A stretch of 64,000 bases of DNA from Paracoccus rhizosphaerae (GCF_026162645.1 NZ_JAOTBE010000001.1:156031-220030); one strand, 5' to 3'. Positions 27,121 through 37,888 are shown, counted from the first letter of the stretch. Numbers and translations: made by a program. Notes: generated by a model not told the origin, from the sequence alone.

Positions 27121-28428
27121 TCAGCTTTCGCGGAAGGCGCGGTTGAAATAGTCTGCCAGCGGCTTGACCAGATAGGCCATCGGGCTGCGGTCGCCGGTCT
27201 GGATATAGACCTCGACCGGCATGCCGGGGACCAAGGCCAGCTCTCCCAGCTTGTCGAGCTCCTGCGGCGGGATCGAGATCTCGGCACGATAATAGGGCGT
27301 GCGCGTCGCCTCGTCGATCAGCGCATCGGCCGAGATGCGGTCCAGCCGTCCGTCGATCTCGGGCGTTGTCCGCGACGAGAAGGCCGAAAAGCGCAGCACC
27401 ACGGGCTGGCCCAGCTGGATCTCGTCGATGTTGATCGTCGAGACCCGCGCGCCGATCACCAGCGGCCGGTCCTGAGGGATCACATACAGAAGCGGGTCCG
27501 CCGGCCTGACAACCGATCGCGGCGTGGTGACCTGCATGTTGTAAACAAGGCCTGACACAGGGGCCCTGATCTCCAGCCGGCTGATCTGCTCGAGCAGGCT
27601 GCGCCGGCGCTCGGCAAGCTCCAGTTCGCGATAGCCTAGGTCGCGCAATTCGGTTTCCGCCTGTTCGCGGCGCTCGGCCGTCAGGCGCAGGCGCTGGATC
27701 TCAAGCTCCGTCTGGCGGATCAGTGCGGCGGCGCGGTCCGCCTGCAAGGCGCCCAGTTGACCGTCCAGTCGCGCGGCCTCTCGTTCAAGGCTCAGGACGC
27801 GGGACGACTGTGCCAGGCCCCGGTCCAGCAGGCTTCGCTGGTCGGTCAGTTCCTCTCCGATCAGCTCGCGCTGTGCGGCGAGGGCCGTGATCTGCGCGTC
27901 GATCCCCTCGACCTCGGCATCGACCTGGTCGGACTGCTTGGCCAGCTGGTCCAGCGACTGGCGGAGGGTTTCCAGACGGGTGCGGAACAGGCTTGCCTGC
28001 CCTTCCATCAGCGCCCGCAGCTCGGCAGAGCCTTCCGCGGCCTCGACGAGCAGCTGCGGGAAGGTGATGTCGTCGGCATCGGCGCGTTCGGCCTCCAGCC
28101 GACCGCGGCGGGCCAAGACCTCGAAGTACTGGCCCTCGACGATGGTATGTTCGGTCTGCAGCAGCGTGCCGTCCAGTGACAGCAGCAGGTCGCCGGCCTT
28201 CACCGATTCGCCCTCGGACACGGCGATCGCCTCGACCACGCCGCCATCGGGGTGCTGCACGATCTGGCGCTGCTGCTCGACCTCGACCTGGCCCGAGGCG
28301 ACGACCGCGCCCGAGATCTGGGTGGCCATGGCCCAGGCGACGAAGCCGCCGACCAGCACGATGACGGCGACCAGCCCCGCGATGATCGGGCCGCGCACCG
28401 GCCAGCGGTTGTCGACCGGCCCGCTCAT
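27121..28428 (-). CDS. HlyD-family type I secretion periplasmic adaptor
   Basis: A 435-residue membrane-fusion protein. One membrane span at about residues 13-34 follows a short cytoplasmic tail. Then come a lipoyl-like half (VVASGQVEVEQQRQIVQHPDGG), a long coiled-coil hairpin between about residues 130 and 290, the second lipoyl half with LEIRAPVSGLVYNMQV, and a beta-barrel. It bridges the ABC transporter to an outer-membrane TolC-type channel. It begins in the stop of the ABC transporter gene (ATGA). The closest known type is PrsE/LipB-like. No TolC gene is in this window. Confidence 0.9.
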   Translation of the reverse strand: MSGPVDNRWPVRGPIIAGLVAVIVLVGGFVAWAMATQISGAVVASGQVEVEQQRQIVQHPDGGVVEAIAVSEGESVKAGDLLLSLDGTLLQTEHTIVEGQYFEVLARRGRLEAERADADDITFPQLLVEAAEGSAELRALMEGQASLFRTRLETLRQSLDQLAKQSDQVDAEVEGIDAQITALAAQRELIGEELTDQRSLLDRGLAQSSRVLSLEREAARLDGQLGALQADRAAALIRQTELEIQRLRLTAERREQAETELRDLGYRELELAERRRSLLEQISRLEIRAPVSGLVYNMQVTTPRSVVRPADPLLYVIPQDRPLVIGARVSTINIDEIQLGQPVVLRFSAFSSRTTPEIDGRLDRISADALIDEATRTPYYRAEISIPPQELDKLGELALVPGMPVEVYIQTGDRSPMAYLVKPLADYFNRAFRES

Positions 28429-30176
28429 GCGACGCCGCCCCTCTGGCCGGCGGATTGAGCCTTGAGGATCTGGGCCGAGTTCTGCACCATCTGTTCCAAC
28501 ACCTTGTCGCGCGGCCCGAAGGCGCGCCGCTGCCCGCCTTCCAGCACCAGCAGGTTTTCGCATTCGTTGATCGCCGCGGGGCGGTGGGCCATGATGACCA
28601 CGGCACCGCCCTCCGACTTCAGCCGCCGGATCGCCTGGTTCAGCGCCTCCGACCCCTGGTTGTCGAGGTTCGAGTTCGGCTCGTCCAGGACCAGCAGCAC
28701 CGGGTCGGGATAAAGCGCCCGCGCCAGACCGATCCGCTGGATCTGGCCCCCCGACAGGCGCCCGGCGGTCTGGCTGATCCGCGTGTCATAGCCCTGCGGC
28801 AGGTCCAGGATCATCTGGTGCGCGGCGGCCGCCTGCGCGGCGCGGACGACGCGATCGGGGTCTGGCGCCTCGGCCAGCCGGGCGATGTTCTGGGCAATGG
28901 TGCCGTCGAACAGCGTCACCTGCTGCGGCAGGTAACCGATCAGCCCGCCCAGGACGTCTGGGTGAAACTGGTCCAGCGTCGCGCCTCCAAGCCGGATGCT
29001 GCCCGCGCCCACCGGCCAGGCCCCGATCAGCGCCCGCGCCAAAGTGGACTTGCCAGCCCCGGACGGCCCGATCACGCCAAGGGCGGTTCCGGGCGCGATG
29101 CCGAAGCTGACGCCACGCAGCGTCGCCGTGCTGTCGCCGGGTGGCGCGACCGACAGGTTGCGCACCTCGAGCCGCGCTTCGGGGCGGGGCAGCGCGGTGC
29201 GCGGAGCTTCGGGCGCATGGCGCGACAGCAGGCCCGCCAGCCGTGCCCAGCCATCCTGCGCGGCCTGGACCGCCGGCCAGCCGCCGACCAGCTGGTCCAC
29301 CGGCGCCAAGGCACGGCCCATCATGATCGAGCTGGCGATCATCGCCCCTGGCGTCAGTTCCTGGCGCAGCACCAGCCAGGCGCCGGCCGCCAGCATCGCG
29401 CTTTGCAGGAACAGCCGGAAGCTGCGCGAGAAGACGCTGAAGCCCGAGGACAGGTCGCCCGCGCGGACCGAATCCTGCTGCGCCTGTTCGCGGGCCTTGC
29501 GCCAGCGGGCGAAGGTCGCGCCGCGCATCCCCAGGGCACCGATGACCTCGCCCTCGTCGCGGTAAAGGTCGGCCATCCGCTGCGCCTGCGCCCCGGCCTG
29601 GGCCGACCCCTGCAGGGGCGCCTTGGTCAGGGTCCGGTTCGCAATCGTCGTGGCCACCAGGATTGCCCCGCCGATGGTCGCGACCACGCCCAGCAGCGGG
29701 TGGAAGATATAGACGGCCGCCAGAAACAGCGGCGCCCAGGGCAGGTCGAAAAGCGCCAGCGTCACTGGAGAACCCAGCAGCCGCTGAACCGCGTCCAGGT
29801 CGCGCATGCCGCCGGCAGTCGCGGCCGATTCGTCGCCGCGCAGGGCCCCCTCGCGCAGGGCAGCCGAGAAGACGCGCCCCTCCATCCGGTCCTGGAACCG
29901 CGCCGCGATCCGCTGCATCACACGGTTCCGGATCAGGTCGATGACGCCCATCAGCAGGAACAGGAAGATCACCAGGATGAACAGCGCCGTCAGCGTCTCG
30001 GTGCTGCGCGACGCCAGCACGCGGTCATAGACCTGCAGCATGAAGAGCGGCCCGGTCAGCATCAGAAGGTTCACCACGGCCGAAAAGACCGCCACCGCCA
30101 GGAACAGGCGCCAGCCGGTGGAGCGGGCCGCACGCAGTTCGCGTGCCCCGTCATGAAGTGTTGTGCTTCGGACCAT
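28425..30176 (-). CDS. Type I secretion system permease/ATPase
   Basis: A 583-residue half-transporter that pairs with the HlyD adaptor and energises protein export. The N-terminal membrane domain has about six spans, the first at about residues 22-48. The nucleotide-binding domain starts near residue 335 with Walker A GPSGAGKST at 371-379, signature LSGGQIQRIGLARAL, and Walker B PVLLVLDEPNSNLD. There is no N-terminal peptidase or C39-like domain, matching the PrtD/PrsD class that exports RTX proteins and proteases. I use the ATG at 30176; longer readings to 30749 are unsupported. No RTX-type substrate is seen nearby. Confidence 0.92.
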   Translation of the reverse strand: MVRSTTLHDGARELRAARSTGWRLFLAVAVFSAVVNLLMLTGPLFMLQVYDRVLASRSTETLTALFILVIFLFLLMGVIDLIRNRVMQRIAARFQDRMEGRVFSAALREGALRGDESAATAGGMRDLDAVQRLLGSPVTLALFDLPWAPLFLAAVYIFHPLLGVVATIGGAILVATTIANRTLTKAPLQGSAQAGAQAQRMADLYRDEGEVIGALGMRGATFARWRKAREQAQQDSVRAGDLSSGFSVFSRSFRLFLQSAMLAAGAWLVLRQELTPGAMIASSIMMGRALAPVDQLVGGWPAVQAAQDGWARLAGLLSRHAPEAPRTALPRPEARLEVRNLSVAPPGDSTATLRGVSFGIAPGTALGVIGPSGAGKSTLARALIGAWPVGAGSIRLGGATLDQFHPDVLGGLIGYLPQQVTLFDGTIAQNIARLAEAPDPDRVVRAAQAAAAHQMILDLPQGYDTRISQTAGRLSGGQIQRIGLARALYPDPVLLVLDEPNSNLDNQGSEALNQAIRRLKSEGGAVVIMAHRPAAINECENLLVLEGGQRRAFGPRDKVLEQMVQNSAQILKAQSAGQRGGVA

Positions 30177-30315
30177 GATCCTGCCTTGAGCTTCGCGGCA
30201 CTGGGGCCGCGCCAGGTTGCCGGCAAGCGACGGGGCTTGCCTCGATTTTGCGCGGACCATATCACCACGGGCAGGTAAAGATACCCCTAGTGCCGGGTGG
30301 ACGAACGGAAAGGCC

Positions 30316-31110
30316 GTGATTTTGGTGAAGTTGTTACCGACAGGCCGACGCCTTGTCTGCCTTCTGGCGGGGCTTGCCGTGGCGGGTTGCGTGTCGCAAT
30401 CGGTCCAGCGCGACGGCGTGACGATCAACGACCCGTTCGAGGCGCAGAACCGCCGCGTCCACGCCTTCAACAAGGGACTGGACGCGCGGGTGATCGGCCC
30501 GGTGGCAGACCGCCTGAAGGGGGACGACGACGGTCCGCGCGACCCGGACGCGCCCATCGGGCCGCTGCAGATGGTGATCAATGCCGGGCGCAACCTGTCA
30601 CTGCCGGTCAAGGTGGTGAACGGCCTGTTGCAGGGGCGGCCGGGGGACGCCGGCCAGAACCTGACGCGCTTTGCAGTGAACAGCACCCTTGGCCTTGGCG
30701 GGCTCTTCGATCCGGCCGCCGCCAGCTTCGGCGTGACCGAGCGCGACACCGACTTTGGAGAGACCCTGGCCGTCTGGGGCGTCCCCGAGGGCGCCTATCT
30801 GGAACTGCCGATCCTGGGCCCGTCGACGCAGCGCGATGCGGTGGGGCAAGTGGTCGACCTGTTGATCGATCCTCTCTACCATGTGCTGGACGCCAAGGGG
30901 GCGGCGGTCGTGTTCGGGCTGCGCGTGGCCTCAAAAGCCGGTGATCGAGCGCGGTTCGGGGACAGCGTGGATGGCATCCTGCAGGGAAGTGCGGATAGCT
31001 ATGCCCAGTTGCGGCTGATCTGGCTAATGAACCGACGCCACGATTTGGGAGAAGAGCGTGCCGAATATGACCCTTATGACGATGCCGCGATCGACCCGTA
31101 TGCCGAGTGA
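30316..31110 (+). CDS. mlaA: MlaA family outer-membrane lipoprotein
   Basis: Outer-membrane component of the Mla phospholipid-retrieval pathway. The 264 residues have a signal with lipobox AVAGCVSQ (Cys25), then NDPFEAQNRRVHAFNKGLD, and the family patterns LTRFAVNSTLGLGGLFDPA and DFGETLAVWGVPEGAYLELPILG. The start is a GTG at 30316 or 30325; I chose the first because it follows GGAAAGG, although the spacing is short. It overlaps the mlaC-like gene by 53 bases. The inner-membrane Mla ABC genes are not in this window. Confidence 0.9.
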   Translation: MILVKLLPTGRRLVCLLAGLAVAGCVSQSVQRDGVTINDPFEAQNRRVHAFNKGLDARVIGPVADRLKGDDDGPRDPDAPIGPLQMVINAGRNLSLPVKVVNGLLQGRPGDAGQNLTRFAVNSTLGLGGLFDPAAASFGVTERDTDFGETLAVWGVPEGAYLELPILGPSTQRDAVGQVVDLLIDPLYHVLDAKGAAVVFGLRVASKAGDRARFGDSVDGILQGSADSYAQLRLIWLMNRRHDLGEERAEYDPYDDAAIDPYAE

Positions 31111-31699
31111 CCGGCGCGGGTTCCTGGGCCTGCTGGCCTCGGCCGGCGTGCTGGCGGCGATGCCGCGACTGGCGCTGGCGCTGGACGCGGGCGGTGCGCG
31201 GACGCTGATCGACCGATCCCTGGGCGAGGTTTATCAGGTCATCAACTCGGGCCAGCCGGGCCCGCAGATGTATCAGCAGTTCGAGGCGATCTTTGCCCGC
31301 TATGCCGATGTCGACGTGATCGCCCGGTCCGCACTGGGGCCCGCCGCCCGTCAGGCGGGCGCGGCCGAGTTCGCGGCCTATCGGCAGGCGTTCCAAGGCT
31401 ATATCGGGCGAAAGTACGGCAAGCGCTTCCGCGAGTTCATCGGGTCCCGCATCGAGGTGACGGGCGCGCGCCCGCTGAAGAGCTTCTATGCCGTGACCTC
31501 GGTCGCCTATCTGAACGGGCGTGCGCCGATGGAGGTGGAATGGCATGTCTCGGACCGGTCGGGCCGGGATCTGTACTTCAACATCATCATTGAGGGCGTG
31601 AACATGCTGGCCAGCGAACGGGCCGAGATCGGCGCGATGCTGGCCCGCCGTCAAGGCAGCCTGCCGGGACTGACGGCCGACCTGCAGCAGGCGGGCTGA
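31058..31699 (+). CDS. mlaC: MlaC/Ttg2D family periplasmic phospholipid-binding protein
   Basis: Soluble carrier that shuttles phospholipid between MlaA and the inner-membrane MlaFEDB complex. The 213-residue reading carries a twin-arginine-like signal (SDRRGFLGLLASAGVLAAMP) and the toluene-tolerance-type domain with IGRKYGKRFREFIG and a C-terminal FNIIIEGVNMLASERAEI. The GTG at 31058 overlaps mlaA by 53 bases; a shorter start at ATG 31067 is also possible. The large overlap suggests coupled translation. A strong terminator follows 35 bases after the stop. Confidence 0.9.
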   Translation: MPNMTLMTMPRSTRMPSDRRGFLGLLASAGVLAAMPRLALALDAGGARTLIDRSLGEVYQVINSGQPGPQMYQQFEAIFARYADVDVIARSALGPAARQAGAAEFAAYRQAFQGYIGRKYGKRFREFIGSRIEVTGARPLKSFYAVTSVAYLNGRAPMEVEWHVSDRSGRDLYFNIIIEGVNMLASERAEIGAMLARRQGSLPGLTADLQQAG

Positions 31700-31734
31700 A
31701 GCCCGCTCCACCCATCCTGCACTGTCCCAAAAGA

Positions 31735-31764
31735 AAGCCCCGTCCGAAACGTCGGACGGGGCTT
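31735..31764. terminator. Rho-independent terminator between convergent mlaC and PBP1A genes
   Basis: A 13-bp perfect stem (31735-31747 with 31752-31764) closed by the loop AACG and flanked by A-rich sequence on the left and TCGTCTT on the right. It can work for both strands: mlaC from the left and the PBP1A gene from the right. Confidence 0.85.
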
Positions 31765-31785
31765 CGTCTTGCTCACCGCGGGGCG

Positions 31786-34059
31786 TCAGTTATTGCCCAG
31801 GATCCCATTCAGCGCCCGGCTGAGCGCATCGTCCGAGCTGGCCCCGGCGCTGTCGCCGGGTGTCTGCGGGGCCGTCACCTCGGTGGGGGCGGTGACGACG
31901 CGGCCAGAGCGTTCGGCCTCGACCCCGTTCATCACCCCGGCCAGCGCCGCCGCCAGCGGATCGTCGGCGGACCCGCTGGTCACGACGCGCGGCGTCGATT
32001 CGCCCTGCGACATGATGATGCCGCTGCCATCGGGCGACACTGTCGACAGCGCCAGTTCCGGCAGGTCCTTGTGGATCTCGGACATGACGGCCTGCCAGAT
32101 CTCGGCCGGAAGGCCGCCGCCGGTCACGCCCGACAGCGGCGTGTTGTCGTCATAGCCCATCCACACGCCGGTCACGTACTGCTCGGTGAAGCCCACGAAC
32201 CACGCGTCGCGATAGCTGCTGGTCGTGCCGGTCTTGCCCGCGGCGGGACGCGAGCCAAGGCTGGCGCGGCGGCCGGTACCGTCCTCGATGACCTTCTGCA
32301 TCATATAGATCAGCTGCCCCGCTGCGCGCTGGCTGATGACGCGCTGGCCCAGGCCGCCCGACTGGCCCATCAGCGGGCGTTCGTCGCCCTGCATGGTCAG
32401 CTCGACCAGACCATAGGGCAGCACGGATGTGCCGCCGTTCCGGATGCCTGCATAAGCGCCGGTCAGTTCCAGCAGCGTCGCCTCGGACGCGCCGAGGCCA
32501 AGCGAGGGGCTGCGGGTCAGGTTGCTGACGATGCCGAAATCATGGGCCACCCGGATCACCTCGTCCCGACCCACGGCCTCCTGCAGGCGGATGGTCGAGG
32601 TGTTCAGCGACTGCGCCAGCGCGGTGGTCAGCGACACCGGCCCTCGGTAGCTGCGGGTATAGTTCTGCGGCGACCAGTTCTTGCCGCCCGGAATCCGGAT
32701 CGTCAGCGGCGCGTCCTGCACCGTGTCCGAGGGCGAATACCCCGCCTCTAGCGCGGCGGCGAAGACGAAAGGCTTGAAGCTGGACCCGGTCTGCCGCTTG
32801 GCCTGCGTCGCGCGGTTGAAGGCGCCGTTCACGGTCGTGTCGCGGCCGCCCAGCATGGCACGCACCGCACCGTCCGCCGACATGACCACCACCGCCGCCT
32901 CGACGTCCGAGCCCTCCTTCAGCTTCTCGTCAAAGACCTGCTTCAGCGCGCGTTCGGCGGCGCGCTGGATGCCTTGGTCGAAGGTCGTCCTGATGGTCAC
33001 GTCCTCGGTGGTCTCGCTGGTCAGGAAGCCGGGACCGGATTCCATCAGCCAATCGGCGAAATAGCCGCCCGCCCGCGCCTTGGCGGCCTGCGACAGCGTG
33101 GCGGGATTGGCGCGGCCCTCGGCGACCTCGGTTGGGGTCAGGTATCCCTCCTCGCCCATCAGGCCCAGGATCACGTTGGCGCGCTCCTGGCTGCGCTCAA
33201 GGTTCGCGGTGGGGGCGTAATAGCTGGGCGCCCGCAGGAGGCCCGCCAGCATCGCCGCTTCCTGCGCGTTCACCTGGCTGGCCGGCTTGTTGAAATAGCG
33301 CTGGCTGGCAGCTTCGAAGCCGCGCGCGCCGGCGCCCAGATAGGACCGGTTCATGTAGATGTTGAGGATGTCGTCCTTGCTGTACTTGGCCTCCATGGCG
33401 AAGGCATAGGGAACCTCCTTGATCTTGCGCCAGACGCCGCCGGACCGGCAGTCGGCCTCGAACTCGGCCTCATCGGCGAACCGGGTGGGGTCGAAGGTGT
33501 CGCCAAGGCACAGCAGCTTGGCGACCTGCTGGGTGATGGTCGAGCCGCCGTTCCCCTCCAACGGGCCGCGTCCGGCGGCAAGGTTGATGCGGATGGCGCT
33601 GGCGATGCCGCGCGGGCTGACGCCCAGATGACGATAGAAGCGGCGATCCTCGGTCGCGATCACGGCCTCCTTCAGGACCGGGGCGATATCCTCGCTGCGC
33701 ACGGCGCCATATGTCTCTCCCCGCCAGGCGAAGACGCGGCCTTCGTGGTCCAGCATGGTGACGCTGCCACGGGCGCGGGCGTCGAACAACTCCTCGGGCT
33801 CGGGCAGGCCGACATAGAAATAGGTGGTGGCCGCGCCGATGATCAGCGCCACGACCATCGCCAGCCGCCAGATCGACCCCCAGATGATCCGCCAGATCAG
33901 CGTCACGAAACCCGCGATCCATCCAAGGATGCCGCCGCGGCGCGGCTTTCGATGCCTGCGGACCTTGCGCGGCTTCTGGGGCGCGGCCGTGGGCGCCGAG
34001 CGCTTGTCGGCAACAGGGCTCTTGCCCGTGCGGGGCGGGGTGCCGGTCGGTCTTTTCAT
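31786..34059 (-). CDS. Penicillin-binding protein 1A family, bifunctional
   Basis: Bifunctional class A PBP that polymerises and cross-links peptidoglycan at the outer face of the inner membrane. The 757 residues have a basic N-terminus, one membrane span near residues 45-72, and a glycosyltransferase domain with EDRRFYRHLGVSPRGIASAI and GGSTITQQVAKLL. The transpeptidase domain has TGSSFKPF (SxxK), SLN and KTGTTSSYRDAWFVGF. The C-terminus is short and Ser/Ala-rich. The start ATG 34059 follows a leader rich in basic residues. Transcription ends at the bidirectional terminator at 31735-31764. Confidence 0.94.
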   Translation of the reverse strand: MKRPTGTPPRTGKSPVADKRSAPTAAPQKPRKVRRHRKPRRGGILGWIAGFVTLIWRIIWGSIWRLAMVVALIIGAATTYFYVGLPEPEELFDARARGSVTMLDHEGRVFAWRGETYGAVRSEDIAPVLKEAVIATEDRRFYRHLGVSPRGIASAIRINLAAGRGPLEGNGGSTITQQVAKLLCLGDTFDPTRFADEAEFEADCRSGGVWRKIKEVPYAFAMEAKYSKDDILNIYMNRSYLGAGARGFEAASQRYFNKPASQVNAQEAAMLAGLLRAPSYYAPTANLERSQERANVILGLMGEEGYLTPTEVAEGRANPATLSQAAKARAGGYFADWLMESGPGFLTSETTEDVTIRTTFDQGIQRAAERALKQVFDEKLKEGSDVEAAVVVMSADGAVRAMLGGRDTTVNGAFNRATQAKRQTGSSFKPFVFAAALEAGYSPSDTVQDAPLTIRIPGGKNWSPQNYTRSYRGPVSLTTALAQSLNTSTIRLQEAVGRDEVIRVAHDFGIVSNLTRSPSLGLGASEATLLELTGAYAGIRNGGTSVLPYGLVELTMQGDERPLMGQSGGLGQRVISQRAAGQLIYMMQKVIEDGTGRRASLGSRPAAGKTGTTSSYRDAWFVGFTEQYVTGVWMGYDDNTPLSGVTGGGLPAEIWQAVMSEIHKDLPELALSTVSPDGSGIIMSQGESTPRVVTSGSADDPLAAALAGVMNGVEAERSGRVVTAPTEVTAPQTPGDSAGASSDDALSRALNGILGNN

Positions 34060-34425
34060 GCGTCGGATGCCTGCGTGACTGCCATGCCGGTTGATCCGGC
34101 CAGAATTGCCGACACCCTACAGCAAGACATGGGGCAGGGGAATTGGGGTGACCAATCCGTGATGCCCCATAGGCGGTCGGGCGCGGGGGGCGACAATGAC
34201 CTTGGCGCAGGCAGGTTGCACAGGCTGCGGGCAATCTGGCGTCAATGCCGCGCAGATCCTGCCCGTTTCTTCGGCCCCGCCGGCCGAATCCGCCCGTTCG
34301 GCGGGCAGTTCCGGATTCTCGCCGGTAGTTTCCCCGGCACCGCTTTGCCGCAAGACCGTAATTGCTGATGAAAGGAGCGACAACAGCCGGTCCGGCGGCT
34401 GTGACTTGATGCGAGGTTTAGACAC
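34060..34425. other. Intergenic region between PBP1A and amtB
   Basis: 366 bases with no convincing gene. It holds the divergent upstream regions. Near amtB there is a 7-bp hairpin (stems 34383-34389 and 34396-34402). A GGCAC-N4-TTGC sequence around 34338 resembles a sigma-54 site but has 9 instead of 10 bases between GG and GC. Confidence 0.5.
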
Positions 34426-35757
<1,332 letters not shown>

Positions 35758-35781
35758 ACACAGGGTCTCTTCCCGGAGAGG

Positions 35782-35810
35782 GGGCGGGTCGCGTAAGCGG
35801 CCCGCCCTTT
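35782..35810 (+). terminator. Rho-independent terminator downstream of amtB
   Basis: GGGCGGGTCGC (35782-35792) pairs with GCGGCCCGCCC (35797-35807) including one G-U pair, loop GTAA, followed by TTT. It lies between convergent amtB and the prenyl synthase gene and may serve both. Confidence 0.78.
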
Positions 35811-35851
35811 CCTGTTCCGGCGCGGGATGTCGGTGAACGTCGGGTGGCGGT

Positions 35852-36853
35852 TCAGGCGACGCGGCTGACGACGAAATCGGCCAGGTCGGCCAGCATGTCG
35901 CGGATCGAATGCGCCGGCAGCACCGCCAGCGCGGCCTTGGCGCGGGCGGCGTGGTCCAGCGCGTCGCGGCGCGCAGCCTCCATTGCGCCGTGGCGGGCCA
36001 GCAGCGTCAGCGCATGTTCCAGGTCGCCCTCGCGCTGGTCGCCCGCCTCGATGGTGCGCGACCAGAAGGCGCGCTCGTCCGGGGAAGCCTTGGCGACGGC
36101 CTTGATGACCGGCAGGGTCAGCTTGCGCTCGCGGAAATCGTCGCCGACGTTCTTGCCGATCGTCTCGGTCGCGCCACCGTAGTCCAGAAGGTCGTCGACG
36201 ATCTGGAAGCTGATCCCCAACGCGTCGCCGTAATCGAACAGCGCGCGGACCTGGTCATCCGGCGCACCCGCGATGACGCCGCCCACCTCGGTCGCGGCGG
36301 AAAACAGCGCCGCCGTCTTGCCGCGCACCACCTGCAGATAGACCGACTCGTCAGTGGCTAGGTCCTGCGCCGCGGTCAGCTGCAGCACCTCGCCCTCGGC
36401 GATGGTGGCGCTGGCATTGGAAAGAATTTCCAGCGTGCGCAGGTTACCGGGTTCGACCATCAGCTGGAAGCTGCGCGCGAACAGATAGTCGCCGACCAGG
36501 ACGCTGGACTTGTTGTCCCACAGCAGGTTCGCCGTCGGACGTCCGCGCCGCTGGCGGCTTTCGTCCACGACGTCGTCATGAAGAAGCGTCGCGGTGTGGA
36601 TGAATTCGACTGTGGCGGCCAAGTGGATGTGATAGGGCCCCGCATAATCCAGCATCCTGGCCGCGGCCAGGGTCAGCATCGGGCGCAGGCGCTTGCCGCC
36701 GGCCTCGATCAGGTGGGCGGTCACCTCGGGGATGCGGGGGGCGTGCTGGCTGGCCATGCGGTCGCGGATCAGGGCGTTCACCGCCTCCATCTCGGCGCCC
36801 AAGGCGTCAGAGAGAAGATCCAGCGGTTTACGGACGTTTTCCTGCACAGTCAT
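35852..36853 (-). CDS. Polyprenyl diphosphate synthase (ubiquinone side chain)
   Basis: Trans-prenyltransferase that extends farnesyl diphosphate with isopentenyl units for the ubiquinone tail. The 333 residues carry the first Asp-rich motif DDVVD at 93-97 and the second DDLLDY near residue 218, plus GGKRLRPML near residue 52 and KTAALFSAATEVG. In Rhodobacteraceae the product is usually decaprenyl diphosphate for UQ-10; this chain-length call rests on taxonomy. Start is ATG 36853. Confidence 0.92.
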   Translation of the reverse strand: MTVQENVRKPLDLLSDALGAEMEAVNALIRDRMASQHAPRIPEVTAHLIEAGGKRLRPMLTLAAARMLDYAGPYHIHLAATVEFIHTATLLHDDVVDESRQRRGRPTANLLWDNKSSVLVGDYLFARSFQLMVEPGNLRTLEILSNASATIAEGEVLQLTAAQDLATDESVYLQVVRGKTAALFSAATEVGGVIAGAPDDQVRALFDYGDALGISFQIVDDLLDYGGATETIGKNVGDDFRERKLTLPVIKAVAKASPDERAFWSRTIEAGDQREGDLEHALTLLARHGAMEAARRDALDHAARAKAALAVLPAHSIRDMLADLADFVVSRVA

Positions 36854-36927
36854 AGCCTACCCCGTGTCTGCGACATCGCATTGCCACGGGATCGACAATT
36901 TCGCAACCGCCGCTTAACGTCGCCTGG

Positions 36928-37137
36928 ATGAAAGAGCTTTTCCGCAGCAATGATCCCGTGCGCATGTCCGCCGCAACCAGCCTGCTGGAAGCCGAGGGAA
37001 TCGCCACCTTTCCCATGGATCAGCACATGAGCGTCCTGGAAGGCTCGATCGGCATCCTTCCGGCGCGGCTGATGGTCGCGGACCGTGACGAATTCATGGC
37101 CCGCGCCATCCTGCGCGACGCCGGGCTGGATGACTGA
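36928..37137 (+). CDS. DUF2007 family small protein
   Basis: A 69-residue protein with the pattern ELFRSNDPVRMSAATSLLEAEG and ILPARLMVADRDEFMARAIL, matching the DUF2007 (putative signal-transducing) fold, an alpha/beta single domain. Function unknown. It overlaps the methyltransferase gene by 8 bases and is divergent from the polyprenyl synthase, so it heads a small operon. Confidence 0.82.
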   Translation: MKELFRSNDPVRMSAATSLLEAEGIATFPMDQHMSVLEGSIGILPARLMVADRDEFMARAILRDAGLDD

Positions 37138-37888
37138 GACGCGCATCGACGGCTTTTTGGACGGGCGGCTGCGGATCGCGCAGCCGCTGCGCGGCTATCG
37201 GTCGGGGGCCGATGCGGTGATGCTGGCGGCGGCCTGCCCGGCACGACCGGGGCAAGCCGTGCTGGAACTGGGCTGCGGCGCCGGTGTCGCCAGCCTCTGC
37301 CTCGGCTGGCGGGTCGGCGAACTGGCGCTGTCTGGGCTGGAGCGGCAAGAGGATTACGCCACGCTGGCCCGCGCCAATGCGACCGAAAACGGCATCCCGC
37401 TGGAGGTGCTGACCGGCGATCTGGCCGCGCCGCCGCCTGCGCTGCGGACGCGCGCATTCGACCATGTCATCATGAACCCACCCTATTTTCTGGCCGGGAC
37501 CGCCGCGCCCGACCGCGGCCGGGCCGAGGCGCGGCAAGAGGAGACGCCGCTTGCCGCCTGGGTGGATGCCGCGCTGCGCCGTCTTCGCTCCGGCGGCTGG
37601 CTGACACTGATCCAGCGGGCGGACCGGCTGGGCGCGGTCATTCGCGCCTTGGGCGATCGCGCGGGCGCCCTGTCGATCCTGCCGGTCGCCGCGCGACGCG
37701 ATCATCCGGCCGGGCGCGTGCTGCTGGCTGCTCGCAAGGGATCGCGCAGCCCGATGCGGTTGCTGGCGCCTTTCGTGATGCATGCCGAAAGGGCCCATAT
37801 GCGCGACGGCGAGGACCTGACTCCTGGCGCCGCAGACGTCCTGCGCAACGGAGCGCCGATCGAATTGATAAATGCGAAAGTTTCGTGA
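37130..37888 (+). CDS. TrmN6-like class I SAM-dependent methyltransferase
   Basis: A 252-residue methyltransferase with the SAM loop LELGCGAG at 45-52 and the catalytic NPPYF at 116-120, the N6-adenine type. N-terminal RIAQPLRGYRSGADAVMLAA is characteristic of the TrmN6/YfiC group, which methylates A37 of tRNA1(Val). The exact target is inferred from the family. The start ATG 37130 lies inside the DUF2007 gene. The C-terminus has fewer recognisable features. Confidence 0.87.
   Translation: MTETRIDGFLDGRLRIAQPLRGYRSGADAVMLAAACPARPGQAVLELGCGAGVASLCLGWRVGELALSGLERQEDYATLARANATENGIPLEVLTGDLAAPPPALRTRAFDHVIMNPPYFLAGTAAPDRGRAEARQEETPLAAWVDAALRRLRSGGWLTLIQRADRLGAVIRALGDRAGALSILPVAARRDHPAGRVLLAARKGSRSPMRLLAPFVMHAERAHMRDGEDLTPGAADVLRNGAPIELINAKVS

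Noticed and set aside
34330..34360. Possible sigma-54 promoter before amtB (GGCAC-N4-TTGC)
   Set aside because: Only 9 bases separate the GG and GC elements; sigma-54 needs 10, so it is probably coincidence.
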